DNA of 64,000 nucleotides from Chimonanthus salicifolius (lineage: Eukaryota > Streptophyta > Magnoliopsida > Laurales > Calycanthaceae): the NCBI GenBank assembly GCA_013350335.1, contig CM023532.1:96816786-96880785 (forward strand). The letters are read 5' to 3'. The position numbers were made by a program, and so were the translations under genes. The notes under the pieces are model-generated. The model saw nothing but the letters and a program-made list of their open reading frames with translations. It did not search any database and was not told the origin of the DNA. Shown here piece by piece: positions 24,201 through 35,511 of this stretch; the stretch's first letter is position 1, and each line of letters begins with the position of its first letter.

Positions 24201-26145
24201 GTGTATAAAAGAACTTCATCACAAAAAACCTACAACCCTAGTGAGAGTTATTTTCTCCAAGGAGCCATAAGAATGGTTAGCATTCAAAAGCCAGAAGAAA
24301 TCTCTGTCAAAAAATTTGAAATTGATAAACCATATCTTAGAGAAAATTTGAAAAATCATCCTTTAAAAGATTGGTTTTTTAAAAGGTTTAACACAGAAGA
24401 AAAGGATAAGATGAGAGAATTATGGTATTTCCAAATGGAGGAAGAAGAAAGAAATATACCTTTCTTTGATCGGTTCATGGAATATTTTAAAAAAGGGAAA
24501 ATCAAAGAAGAAGAAACTCAAAACCCAAAACAAATAAGAATTATAGGAAGAACAACAAGAACCTGGAAAGACACTGAAGGAAAAGAAGTTCATAAATCTC
24601 ACCCACCTTGGAAGAAACTTGATATTTCTGTCCCTAATACAGAAACCAAGAATTATGCAGTGCTTGTAAAAAATGCATCTATTTATGAATCAAAACCAGA
24701 CCCAAATGCTAGAGACACAGGTATAGGTATTGGATATATAATTGAACAAAACAATTACACCAATCTATGTCTATTAACCATTGGAGAACAAACAGATCGG
24801 ATAGAAAGAACGATCAAATCAAAACCCGAATTCAATAAAGACAAAGAAGAAAAATTAGAAGAAAGCTCTGCTAATGCAGTATATGTCCCAGACAATTACC
24901 GAAAGGAATTATTTTGCAAGAAGGACCATTCAAAATGACACATGAAATGCAAAAAGAATTATCCAATAGGATGGAAAGCCTCAATATGGGAGGAAAAGGA
25001 TTCAGCATCCTAAGAGTCTCTGCTTCAGAGAATTTATTAATAAATCGTCTAAGGAAATGGAATCCCCAGGTAAAATTGCCAGAGACAAAGAATTATTATC
25101 CTAGACCAACCCCTGTTGATCTACACTTACACCTCAGAATTAACCTATTCAGGAAATTCTTTATATGAATGGAACTTAGATGGATTAACAGAATATCAAA
25201 TTGTCCAAATGGTTCACAGTATGTTAATATACTGTAATGCTTGTGAAGTCAGAGGAAATACTCCAAGAAACATTTTCCTCATGATAACCACCTCTTTCAA
25301 TTGAATATTAAGAGGCTGGTGGAATTATGGATTAACTGGAGCCCAAAGACTTGAAATAGAAAATGCTGTCAAAATGGATGAATTTGGAAGAATCCTTTAT
25401 AGAGACAAAACCACAGGAAACTTAGTAGACCCCAATATTAAGCTTCAAGCAGGTACTAGTCAAATTCCTGATAATTTGGAAACTCAATCTGATTGTGTTA
25501 GTGTCTTACTTCTATGCATCCTCAATAAATTCACTGGAGGAATTGCTCTAATTAAGGAGAAAAATAGACAACAATTACATCGCTTGAGATGTAGAAATTT
25601 AGGAGAATTTCGTTGGTATAGAGATGTATTCTTATCAAAAGTCTACCAACTAAATGATTGTAATTCTGATATTTGGAAAGAAAGATTTATTTTAGGATTA
25701 CCACCCTTATTTGTTGAAAAGGTGCGTAATTCCTTGAGAGAAGAAATACATGGTACTATTAATTACAGTATGCTGACGTTTGGAGGAGTTATACAAAGAA
25801 TTAACAAAGTTGGCATGACTCTTTGCACTGATTTAAAGATCAGTAAGCAAGCTGAAAAAATAAGAAAATATTCTGGAGATAAAGAATTAGGAGATTTTTA
25901 TTTCCAGTTTGGTTTAGATCAAACACCTGAATCAAAGAGAAAACCTTCGCGTTCTAGATTTACTCCGGATAAAAGAAACAAAATGGTAAGAAAATATAAA
26001 CCCGGAAGATATAAAAAACAGAGAAAATCCGATGAACTCATCCCATTCAAAAGAAAATCTAGGAAATATTTTAAAAAGAAATACATAAAAGAAAATGTTC
26101 CAACTTGTTATATTTGAGGGAAAAAAGGTCACTATTCAAATAAAT
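24201..26145 (+). pseudogene. Viral coat protein region of ORF1, copy 1
   Basis: After a charged linker (24201-24938, open) comes the capsid region. It includes YSGNSLYEWNLDGLTEYQ near 25150 and runs through a long open frame at 25374-26117. It ends in a Lys/Arg-rich stretch and a CCHC zinc knuckle near 26098-26145 that would bind viral nucleic acid. The second Cys of the knuckle is a TGA stop (26115-26117), and other stops and frame changes occur near 24938, 25168 and 25304. Copy 2 keeps the matching region open (39393-41192). Confidence 0.82.
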
Positions 26146-26935
26146 GCTTTAAAAAAGAAAATTCCTCTAAAAAGAAACTTAGAAAAATCAATAACAAAAA
26201 TGAAGAGGAAAATACTGAAAAAAAACAATCTGATTCGAGTTCCTCAGAAGAAGAAGAAGAATATGAAACTGATTCATCAACTAACATTGAAGAAAATATT
26301 CCCCAGGTTCAGCTCATCAAACAATTCCAATAATGTACATGTCATTCAGATGATGAAGAATCTGATGAAGAATGGTCGATACCATCTGAATGAAGATCTT
26401 GGTATCCATATCCGTATCCTCACAGCCCCCTCAAAAATTACTACTAGAAATGGTTGATAACATACCCGATCTGGAGAAAAAAGTTCAATTTTTAAATCAA
26501 ATTTCAAAATTGGGGGGAGGAGAAGAAGGAGAAAGTTCACAACCAAAGATTTCCTTTGAAGAAGATGAAAATGGTGATAAAGCACCATATTATCCAAAAA
26601 GGATAAAAGAGAAAGAAACATTTCACACACCAACCTATTCCATGATTGACCTTATGAATAGAGCAGAAAAAATTCATACTATAAATAAACCCTTAACTCT
26701 CTCAGACTTACAAAGAGAATTAAATGATCAGAAGAGAAAACTCTGTGAATTAAGAATAGAGTTAACCAAAAAACAAAATGAGCTTGATGAAAGGTTAACT
26801 TGATTAGAAAATGATGGTACTATTGAAAAATATGATGAAGAAAAATTTGTCCAAAGAATTAAAGGGGAAATTAGCAAAATCTCTACTGGTGTAATTCCTA
26901 CAAAATGTATTTACCAACAGTGGAGAGTTTAGGTA
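26146..26935 (+). pseudogene. Coat protein C-terminal acidic and coiled-coil region, copy 1
   Basis: An acidic Ser/Glu/Asp-rich segment is followed by a helical region with heptad-like leucines (LSDLQRELNDQK...) at about 26690-26800. The frame from 26390 matches that of the reverse transcriptase downstream but is cut by TGA at 26801 and TAG at 26930. The acidic C-terminus after the zinc knuckle is typical of caulimovirid capsid precursors. Related pieces: 30578-30958, 39400-39905 (both minus) and 60521-61250. Confidence 0.72.
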
Positions 26936-27330
26936 AAGATAAAAATAAAAAACTTTGAGAAGATTGTCAATGCCATAATTGACACTGGTGCAGACTTAAA
27001 TGTTATCAGACTTGGAATCATTCCTATTGAATTTACAAGTGAATCAAAACAATTTATTTCTACTGCTAATGGAACGACTATTTCCATAGAAAAAAAATCC
27101 CAAATGTTCATGTTTGCATGAAAGGAGTCTGTGTTACTTCACCCTTTATTATGTCAGAAGATATTGTTAATGATGTACTCCTTGGATCTCCATTTATTCT
27201 TCAAATCCAAGCCTTTTCTGTAACAACAAAAGGAATTTCTACAAATAGCAAAAGGGATTGAAGTAAATCTTGATTTTATAGATGATCCTTGTGAAACGAA
27301 AATCTAAAGGATAAATCAAGTTATCGCCAC
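26936..27330 (+). pseudogene. Viral aspartic protease of ORF1, copy 1
   Basis: A pepsin-like retroviral protease signature IIDTGADLNVI is present with the catalytic Asp at 26981-26983. The enzyme would cut the polyprotein into mature parts. A one-base loss near 27100 and a local insertion near 27245 break the second half. The corresponding segment in copy 2 has DTGV instead of DTGA. Confidence 0.82.
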
Positions 27331-28840
27331 TAAAGAAAATTACATAAATGGACTAAAAAATGAAATTAAATCTGTCCAAATAACAAAAGAATTAGAGAAA
27401 AAAGAGTTTAAAATAGAATTAGAAGAATTCACCAAACAAATTGAAGAAGAATGCTGTTCTGAATTACCATCAGCCTTTTGGGATAGAAAAAGACACATAG
27501 TAGGATTACCATATGCAAAAGATTTTAATGAAAAATATATTCCTACTAAAGCTCGTCCATCCCAAATGGATGTTGCTCATTTAAAGCTTTGCCAAGAAGA
27601 AATCAATGATCTTCTGAAGAAAGGATTAATTGGAAAAAGCAAATCCCTTTGGAGCTGTACGACATTTTATGTTGAAAAGGCCGCTGAAATCGAAAGAGGA
27701 GTTCCAAGATTGGTAATCAATTATAAACCATTAAACAAAGTTCTTCAATCTATCAGGTATCCTTTGCCTAATACTCAGGATTTGCTAAACAGATTAAACA
27801 ATGCCAAAATATTCTCAAAATTTGATTTAAAATCAGGATTTTGGCAGATCCAGATAAAAGAAGAAGACAGATATAAAACTGCATTCACTGTTCCAATGGG
27901 GCATTATGAATGGAATGTTATGCCTTTCGGATTAAAAAATGCTCCGTTTGAATTTCAGAATATTATGAATAATATCTTCTCGTCTTACACCCAGTTTGCC
28001 ATTGTTTACATTGATGATATTCTTATCTTCTCAAAATCTGTGATACAACATTGGAAACATTTGAGTATTTTCAAAAGAGTTATAAAAGAAAATGGATTGG
28101 CTTTATCTAAAAGAAAAATGAATCTCTTTCAGCGGAAAATCAGGTTCTTAGGATTTGAGATCCAAGACAGAAAAATAACTCCAACTAATAGAGTTATTCA
28201 ATTTGCTGATAAATTTCCCGATGAAATTAAGGATAAAAATATGCTACAAAGATTTCTTGGATGTCTAAATTATGTTGGATTTTTCTATCAAGATTTGGCA
28301 AAAGATAGAAAACTTCTCCAAGAAAGGTTAAAGAAAAATCCCCAGGAATGGTCTATCCATCACACTAATGCAGTAAAAAAGATTAAAGAAAGAGTTAAAA
28401 ATCTTCCTTGTAGATGTTTATCTGACACAGAAGCTTTCAAAATAGTTCAAATTGATGCCTTTGATGTCGGATATGGTGGAATCCTCTTACAACAAAAGGA
28501 CTCAAAAGAACAATTAATAAGATTTAATTCTGGATTATGGATTGAAGCACAAAAGAAATATTCAACCATCAAAAAGGAAGTTCTTGCCATAGTTATTTGT
28601 GTGACGAAATTCCAACATGATTTATTGAACAAAGAATTTCTCATCAGAGTGGATGCTAAAGCAACAAAAGAAATTCTAGAAAAAGATGTCAAAAATCTTG
28701 TCTCTAAGCAAATATTTGCTAGATGGCAAGCCATTTTATCAGTTTTTTAATTTAAGATTGAATTCATTAATGGAAATTCTAACTCTCTCCGTGACTTTCT
28801 TACTAGAGAATTTCTTCAGGGAAGACAAAATGGCAAGTAC
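27331..28840 (+). pseudogene. Viral reverse transcriptase and RNase H of ORF1, copy 1
   Basis: The open stretch 27566-28750 (394 codons) covers nearly the whole polymerase and RNase H. Visible motifs are KPLNKVLQ, motif A SKFDLKSGFWQI, MPFGLKNAPFEFQ and motif C YIDD at 28007-28018, then RNase H with QIDAFDVGYGG and KKEVLAI. The enzyme copies pregenomic RNA into DNA. The family-typical Ser in NAPSEFQ is Phe here. A TAA at 28748-28750 stops the frame shortly before the natural end, where ORF2 begins. It is the best-preserved part of this copy. Confidence 0.9.
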
Positions 28841-30141
28841 CTCTTCCCCGTTCATGCAAAAAAAAGGGCAAGAGAAATTGGCAGATCAAGAAGAAAGCCA
28901 AAAGGGTTTTACTCCAACAAAAGACCCAAGTCAATCAGAATTATATCTTACACCGGTAACAAAATTCTTGTTACTTCAGATTGTCTTATGGAAGAAAGAT
29001 CTGTAGAAGATAATGTTTATTTTCTCTTTGGCAAGGGGCTTCATTATTATTCCCCTGATAAAAGGAAACCAGAGATTGGTATCTCAATATTTTGCATCAG
29101 ACGAAAAGTATCCTCATCTTCCACAATAAGAATGCAAATGGTATCATCACTTATTCAAAGTTCACTATTCTCAAAATCCTTACTGAGGAAGATTGGGATG
29201 GTCCCCTATACATGACAAAATCAGTCCAATTATACAATTCGACTGAGTTCTTTAATTATTGGGACTATATTGATGCCTGAAAATTTGCTTTGATGTGGCA
29301 AAATCACCAGTATAGTCATTCCTGGTTCATCAGATTTAAAGAAGAAAGTCTTGATGTCACTTCCATTCATCGTAATTTCCCATCTTGGTTTCTCTTCACT
29401 TGGTGGTCATATTTTGGTGTTTCTCAGAAAATCTTTCCTGATAATTTTTCGTTATTTATTTATAAAGTTCTGTGAAGTAGAAGAAAACGTTCCTTGTGAA
29501 GCATTTAATGTTCTTCGCTTCTTTGCAAAGTTCCATATTCCATACATTTTCCAGTGGAAGTTTGAAGTAAAAAAGAATTTTTTCAATCTTCCATCTTTGT
29601 ACCAGACTTTTTACCAAAAGTAGTGGCCTAAGATTGAAAATGATACTTATGAGAGAATTCTGAATCAAATCTCTCCTCCTGTTAAAGAAGAAATTCCTCT
29701 TCCTGAAGAAAAACCTTTTGAGAATGAAATGGTCATGGCTGATCTTTTGGCCAAAATGATTGCCAAAGAAATTGCTCGAGAAAAATCTTTTGAGCCAATG
29801 GACATGTCTGTTGACTCCGTCATTTTGAAGATTAAACAAATTTTAGAAGCGTATCTCCCAAAGAAAAAGGTTGGTGATCATGATTGGATAGTAATCATGA
29901 TCCAGAAGAAAATCTTGATAATGAAGTTGTGCCCCTTGAAGATCTCCATCCTCGGTGGGACCTTGACTCTCATATTAATCCTGACGGATCCGTTTCTGAA
30001 TACCTTCGTGGTGGAAAGTTTTGGTATTCTTCAGCAAAAGACAAAGGAAAAGAAAAAGAAGTTGAAAAGGAATCTCGGTTAGCTAAATTATTTCGAAAAA
30101 ATTCTGCTAAAGCTAAGGAATTAATGAAAAAAAAGATTTGA
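28830..30141 (+). pseudogene. Viral ORF2, unknown function, copy 1
   Basis: The start at ATG 28830 overlaps the end of ORF1 and the natural stop is TGA 30139-30141. Expected length is about 435 residues, but frameshifts near 28955, 29090 and 29470 and stops near 29278 and 29621 break it. The product is rich in aromatic residues (WFIRFKEES, FPSWF). A Lys/Glu-rich region and a conserved C-terminal block, NPDGSV...LRGGKFWYSS, follow. The homologues are 36162-37471 and 63796-64000 (partial). A second ORF of unknown function after the polyprotein is the feature that suggests a florendovirus-type genome. Confidence 0.72.
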
Positions 30142-30168
30142 ATATTTGAGATGATTCTTGTCATTGTA

Positions 30169-30388
30169 GCAAACTGGACGAGGACGAATTGGAAAAAGTA
30201 GACAAACATGACAAAGTGGATGAACTGTAGAAAGTGGGCAAACTGGAAAAAGTGGACTAACTAGACAAACTGGACGAACTGGAGAAACTGCACAAATTGG
30301 CTCAGTGGGACCAACTCGACAAAGTAGACAAACTTACCAATTGTACAAACTTGACGAATTGGACAAATTAGATAAACTGGTCAAATTA
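30169..30388 (+). repeat. 9-bp minisatellite block A2
   Basis: About 24 units of the TGGACAAAC-type repeat, same strand as the other blocks. The stretch around 30291 (CACAAATTGGCTCAGTGGGA) is nearly identical to higher-order units at 58523 and 59102, linking this block to the large array on the right. It sits between the end of viral copy 1 and a viral protease fragment. Confidence 0.9.
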
Positions 30389-30577
30389 ACGGAGAAATCA
30401 ACAATGTCTCCACTGATGTCATTCCAACAAAATGTGTCTTCCAACAGTGGAGAGTCCAGGTGAAAATCAAAATTAAAAATTATGAGAAAAGAGTGAATGT
30501 TGTCATCGATACTGGTGCCGATCTAAACATCATTAGAATAGGCATGGTTCCGATGGAAACCACAAAAGAATCAAAAC
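30389..30577 (+). pseudogene. Viral protease fragment (+)
   Basis: A short piece spanning the coat/protease boundary to just after the active site (VIDTGADLNII at about 30502-30534). It is in + orientation but joins head-on, at about 30577, a minus-strand coat-protein piece. It retains the DTGA motif that copy 2 has lost, so it is not a simple duplicate of copy 2. Confidence 0.75.
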
Positions 30578-30958
30578 AAATCTTAATTCTCGGAGTTCCC
30601 TTTTTTGACAATTTAGTTCTTTTTGCAGATTTGAAAGAGTTAACGGTTTATTGATCGCTTGGATTTTTTCAGCTTTGTTCATGAGATCTATAATGAAATA
30701 GCTAGGCGTGTGAAATCTTCCTTTTGGTAGTTTTGGATAAAAGGGAATATCTTCATCATCATTTTTACCTAAAATTTTAACATTTCTTTGTGGTGGATTT
30801 GAACTTTCTGCCTCTTCCTCCCCAAATTTTGAAATTTGATTTAAAATTTGAACTTTTTTCTCTGGGTTAGGAATACTATCAATCATTTCAAGGAGCAACT
30901 TTTGAGGGACTGTGAGGACACGAATGTGGATACCAAAACCAATATCATCATCTGATGG
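30578..30958 (-). pseudogene. Viral coat protein C-terminal fragment, part 1
   Basis: Minus-strand match to 39521-39905 of copy 2, covering the coiled-coil and acidic region. It is continuous with 35512-36135 once the solo LTR between them is removed. It remains open for about 120 codons (30533-30898). Confidence 0.8.
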
Positions 30959-30963
30959 TAATG
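30959..30963. other. Target-site duplication TAATG, left
   Basis: Matches 35507-35511 exactly. The uninterrupted viral sequence elsewhere in the window has a single TAATG at this point, which proves insertion into viral DNA. Confidence 0.93.
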
Positions 30964-31006
30964 TGTAACACCCCGAATTTTCAAGTTATAAATATTTACG
31001 GAAATT

Positions 31007-31314
31007 ACAAGGATCGGTTTTTTAGCAAGGTACGGAATGTATCGTCAAATATTCAATATGATTCCATAAGATCTATTTTCGTTCAAGTAACGGATTCTAG
31101 CCAATTGAAAGGATCTTCTGATCAATCCAGAGATCCTTTCGATCCCATTAGTAATGAGGATTCGGAATATCACACATTGATCAATCAAACAGAGATTCAG
31201 CAACTAAAAGAAAGATCGATTCTTTGGGGTCCTTCCTTTCAGAACCGTACATGAGATTTTCACCTCATACGGCTCCTCGTTCAATTCTTTCGAAGTAATT
31301 GGATCCTTTTCCTC
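31007..31314 (+). other. ycf2: Nuclear insertion of plastid DNA (ycf2 and group II intron piece)
   Basis: About 310 bp within the solo LTR. On + it translates to a stretch characteristic of plastid ycf2 ([36 protein letters not shown]). The last ~70 bp is different: on the minus strand it reads GAGCCGTATGAGGTG...CTCATGTACGGTTC, typical of domain V of a plastid group II intron. So two non-adjacent plastid pieces were joined. The surrounding LTR sequence matches the LTR at 46600 on both sides, which places the insert inside the LTR. It is non-functional. The ycf2 identification is from memory of the family. Confidence 0.75.
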
Positions 31315-32299
31315 CCCATTTAATTAATGAATTTTAGATAGGGACCTTAGATGGGTAAAATGTTGGGTCATTGCCCAATAAAGACCCAACGGATTTTGGT
31401 AAATGGTTTCAAATGAATTAAACGGGACTAGATTTAATTAGTAATGCAATATATATAAATAAGGGATTTGAATTAATTTCATACGCATGAAAGATTTTGG
31501 GATGCTCCCAAAATGGGCCACATGTTGGGATAAGATGAATTAGGTAATGGCATCCGATTGTCCAAACCAAATGAGGAAGTTATCTAATCTAATGAGATAT
31601 GCGCCTGAGGTGCTAGAATATCTTAAATAAAGGATTGCTAAATAATAAGATGTCTATAAATAAATATAGATAGCTTGGTCGCATGAAGAGATATGAATAT
31701 CTAGGATCATTTTAAAAAAGGGGTCTTTCCCTTGATGAGAGCTACATTTAGACAATTGTCAAATTGGAAGCTCGGCAACTTCTAAGTAAAACACAACAAA
31801 GGGGCGCATGGCACTTGCTATCTTAGAGAGATAAAGGGGCACACGGCATTATCAAGTGAAAGGAGAATTATTTAACATGGCACATTCTAAGATAGGATTA
31901 ATTGGAAGGTTTTATAGAAAGGCAATAAGGAAAGGGCACACAAGACAATTACTATCTCAACATCTTCTAAAAATAGGACCAAGGGGAGTCTTATAAGGAA
32001 AAGGCACCAAGGGTGCACGGCACACACTAATTAAGAGATGGGCTCAAGGCAATGCCTATGTATAATACACGGCTGAAAATATTACTTGCTATCATAGCAA
32101 GATAGGACCGAATAGAGGTAAATAAAAGGAGAGAAGGAGAGGCTCACGGCAATGCACAATGCAAGGGTCTTGGCGCTGGTTTGCATATTGGTAATAAGGT
32201 ATTCTCGGCATAACAAAGAGAAGGAAGGGCAGCCAGCAAGGAGGAGAGAAGGCCAAGGAAGGAACGGATTGAAAGAGCAAGAACAAACCGAAGGACTCG

Positions 32300-34190
32300 A
32301 GGAACCATGGCCGAACCCAATGGAGGAAAATTGGTAGAAGATCATGGTGTAAATTATGGGTTTTTGGGTTGAAAACCATGGAATAATTAAGAGGATTTTT
32401 AAATGGAGATATGGTTAGGGATGTGGGTCGGCCATTGCATGGCCGAACCATGATTTTATTATGGCTAGGATGTTGGATTAAAAGAATAGAAAAGAAGAGG
32501 TGAGGTTCGGATATGGTGTATGGCCGAACCCCACCAACTATTTATGGATTTTAATTGATTAAAATGAATGGACAATTATGAACCGTTTGATGAAAAAATA
32601 TGGAAGGACTATGGTAATTTAATTAAAGTTTGAAAGATGGAAACCATGGAAAGACATGGTTTGATTTATGGGTTTTTGGAGGTTGAACTCCATGGAAGAT
32701 TATTCATATCTTAAAAGGTTTACATGGAGATGATCATGGATGAACCATAGGGTTCGACCATGGTGTATGGCCGAACCCCATGAAAGGTCATTGGTTAATT
32801 TTAAATAAGAGTTGATGTTAATGTTATATGATTTTTGAAAGGATTAAATGGATAAGAATGATGAATAAATTGAATGCGTCTTATTGGATTTTAATGGATT
32901 AAATGTAAGATCAATGTTTAATAATTTGTAGAAGGAGGATTGTGAACCATAGGGTTCGGCCATGGTGTATAGCCGAAGCCCATGGAGTTGTTTTAGTATA
33001 GTTGTTAGAGTTTAATTAATTTTATGGAATGATGGATGCTCAGTTTGGAAACTTTCTGATTATGGAGTTGGATATTAATTTAGAAAGGATCCAAGAATGG
33101 AAGGAATGGATTGTTTTTGGAAGGTGGAGATTAAATTGGAAACCTTCTAATTATGGAAGGATTGATGATTAAGTTGGAAACTATCTAATTATGGAAGGAT
33201 GCATGATAAATTTGGAAACTATCTAATTATGGACTTGTTAATTATGGATTTTCTAATAATGGTTGCAATGAAAATAATTGGGACTTAGACATCATGGGTT
33301 CGGCCATGTGTATGGCCGAAACCCCATGAACAAATTTCATGGGTTTATGTTTATGTGTATTTTAAAGAGAGGATGCAAGTATAGGTTATGGTTTATGGAC
33401 CTAAGTTGGTGAACCATTGAAAAGAAAAGTTGGAAAAGAAACATCAAGGGTTCGGCTATGGTGTATGGCCGAACCCCATGAACTTGTTAATGGGCCATGT
33501 TTGGGTCTTTGCATAATTTCAATGAATGGTTCACCAAACCAAGGGATGAAGGGTGAGAATAATGGAATTATAGCCTTGGATGACAATATGGTAATTACAT
33601 AGAATTAATGGAACTATGTTTTGAAACTCAAACATAAGTTGATGGAATCAGTTATGAATTATTTTAAAGGGTTATTTGGGAGTGTTATGAATGTTTAAAA
33701 TAAATAAATGGACCTATGTGTTGGAACCTAAGCCTAAGTTGTTGGACGAAATTGCAAGATTGTAAATAGGTCAAAATAATGGATATAGGGTTCGGCCATG
33801 GTGTATGGCCGAACCCCATGAATTATTTGATGGACCATGTGTTGGAATATTTTAAGGACACTTAGAGTGATTATGCATGTTTAAGGTAATGAGAGATTTA
33901 ATTACATATAGACCTACGTTCATGGTTTATGTAATTGGTCATGTTATTAGGTATAATGGCATTTTGGTAATTAAGTAAAAATAATGGACCATGGGTTCGG
34001 CTATACACCATGCGTTCGGCCATGGTGTATAGCCGAACCCCATCGAGAATGTTTGGTGGACATAGGGATTATGTTTGGTTTATTAAAAAGATATATTAAC
34101 TAAAGATTAGACCAATGATAATTTGGTAATATCGGCTGAAAATGATAAACCATGGGTTCGGCCATGGTGTATGGCCGAACCCCATGATTA
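32300..34190 (+). repeat. Cluster of ~29-bp hairpins in the solo LTR
   Basis: Repeated inverted motif GGGTTCGGCCAT - GGTGT - ATGGCCGAACCC. Perfect 12-bp stems are at 33788-33816 and 34154-34182; others near 32427, 32502, 32756, 32956, 33297, 33451 and 34000-34040 carry mismatches. They are spaced irregularly by about 75-340 bp in AT-rich DNA. The motif is shared by all LTRs of this family in the window. Confidence 0.9.
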
Positions 34191-35511
34191 TTGTGTTTAT
34201 GGACTTAAACATTATTGTAAATCAAGTGGGATTTGGTTTTGATTGATTTTATATTATAAGGTAACGGGACCTTACAGGGTGTTTACGATCGTGAGCGGTT
34301 ACCGGACGAAAGACGCAAGAACACGTTAGCGGTCTTTGGTAAGATTCCACCTCTTTGAAACCATGGGTTTATGTGCATTGTTTTATCTTATTTTTGATGA
34401 ATATAAGTTGCAAAGGATATGTTTCAAATTGTGATTTTAAATGCTATGTTTATATGATAAAATAGCATGTGGTTTAAATGTTAGTTTTAAATGCTATGAT
34501 TTGTATTTCTACATAGCATGTTGGCATTTGCATTTCATGCATGATATGGGAGGGATGAACAGGTAATCGGGGACCCACACTCTGTCGGGGCGTCCGTAAA
34601 ACACTCGTGGGGGGATACCTTGATGATGAGAATTCCATCAAGAGGATACTGTGTATGAAATGTAACCGGAGATCCACACTCCGTCGGGACGTCCGTAATA
34701 GAATCATGGGGGATACATTGATGAGGAGCTTTCCATCAAGAGGATGTTTTGTGATGGGTGGGACTCATTGCATATGATAGCATGGCATGGCATTGATTCG
34801 GCATGATTATGATATTTATTATCATGCAAGGTTTCTAGTTTTTATCGGTATGATTGGACCTCTATTATCATACACTGTTTTGGATGCGATGCTTTATAAG
34901 TATGGGATGATTTATTATAACTGGTTTTGATATATATTATATCTGAATTTTTGCTACTAACCCATGTGTTAACCCTAATTGGAATACCTATTGGGCGTGT
35001 TTGTTTTAACGCCCTACTTCTACCTTAGTGGATGATACAGGAAACGAGGGGAACGATGAACGTGAAACAGACCAGGCATAGGAGCTTGGATGATTTAGTT
35101 TATATTTTGTTTAAGATACTCATGGGCTTGTATTTTGAGTATCTAGAATTCGGATTGTAATAACTTAGATAAATTTGCTATGGTTGGATGTTTTATTTGA
35201 TAATTACGTCATGATAATGATGATTAAGGACTTGACGCACTTTGCTATCTGAATGGAATAGAACTGTGTTCTATTATGTTTCCGCATGTTATGATTTTTA
35301 TTCCACATGTTTATATTGCTATGTGTGAACCGTTTTCATGGACTGAGTCCATGCACACATAGGGTTGGCAAGTTAAGGGTCGGACTTTAGAAGTTCGGAC
35401 TTAGCTCGCGTCGTGACGTCCCGCTCTCTATCGCTCTGCTTTGTTATAAAAAAAAATAGACTCTGATTTACGGGAAGAAGCGAGTGAAAAAGGGCGGGGC
35501 GTTACATAATG

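Larger units (their letters stand above)
22190..30168 (+). mobile_element. Endogenous caulimovirid, copy 1 (+), decayed full-length type
   Basis: About 8.0 kb carrying in order: leader, short ORFs, movement protein, coat protein, aspartic protease, reverse transcriptase/RNase H and a separate ORF2. The set of domains, with no integrase and no LTRs, identifies a plant pararetrovirus fossil. A large polyprotein ORF1 followed by an ORF2 of unknown function resembles florendoviruses; petuvirus-like is the alternative. Every ORF except the RT/RNase H segment is interrupted. Both sides border the 9-bp minisatellite. It lacks the promoter-side leader present in copy 2. Confidence 0.92.
30964..35506 (+). 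mobile_element. 4.5-kb solo LTR, Ty3/gypsy family
   Basis: Begins TGTAACACCCCG and ends GGGGCGTTACA, imperfect inverted ends. It is flanked by the 5-bp duplication TAATG (30959-30963 and 35507-35511). The empty site is visible in viral copy 2 at 39906 (GGTAATGACC). There is no gag or pol, so it is a solo LTR left by recombination. It carries a plastid DNA insert (31007-31314), a TATA-like TAAATAAAAGGAG near 32115, about eleven hairpins between 32300 and 34190, the block ACGATCGTGAGCGGTTACCGG at about 34287, and the conserved 3' end with CGTGACGTCCCGCTC. Confidence 0.92.

Noticed and set aside
30955..31254. 99-codon ORF as a nuclear gene
   Set aside because: It starts in LTR sequence and runs into the plastid ycf2 insert; the frame is a chance fusion of the two.
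32300..34190. CRISPR-like spaced palindromic repeats
   Set aside because: The genome is a plant, the spacing is irregular, repeats vary and there are no cas genes. They are family hairpins of an LTR.
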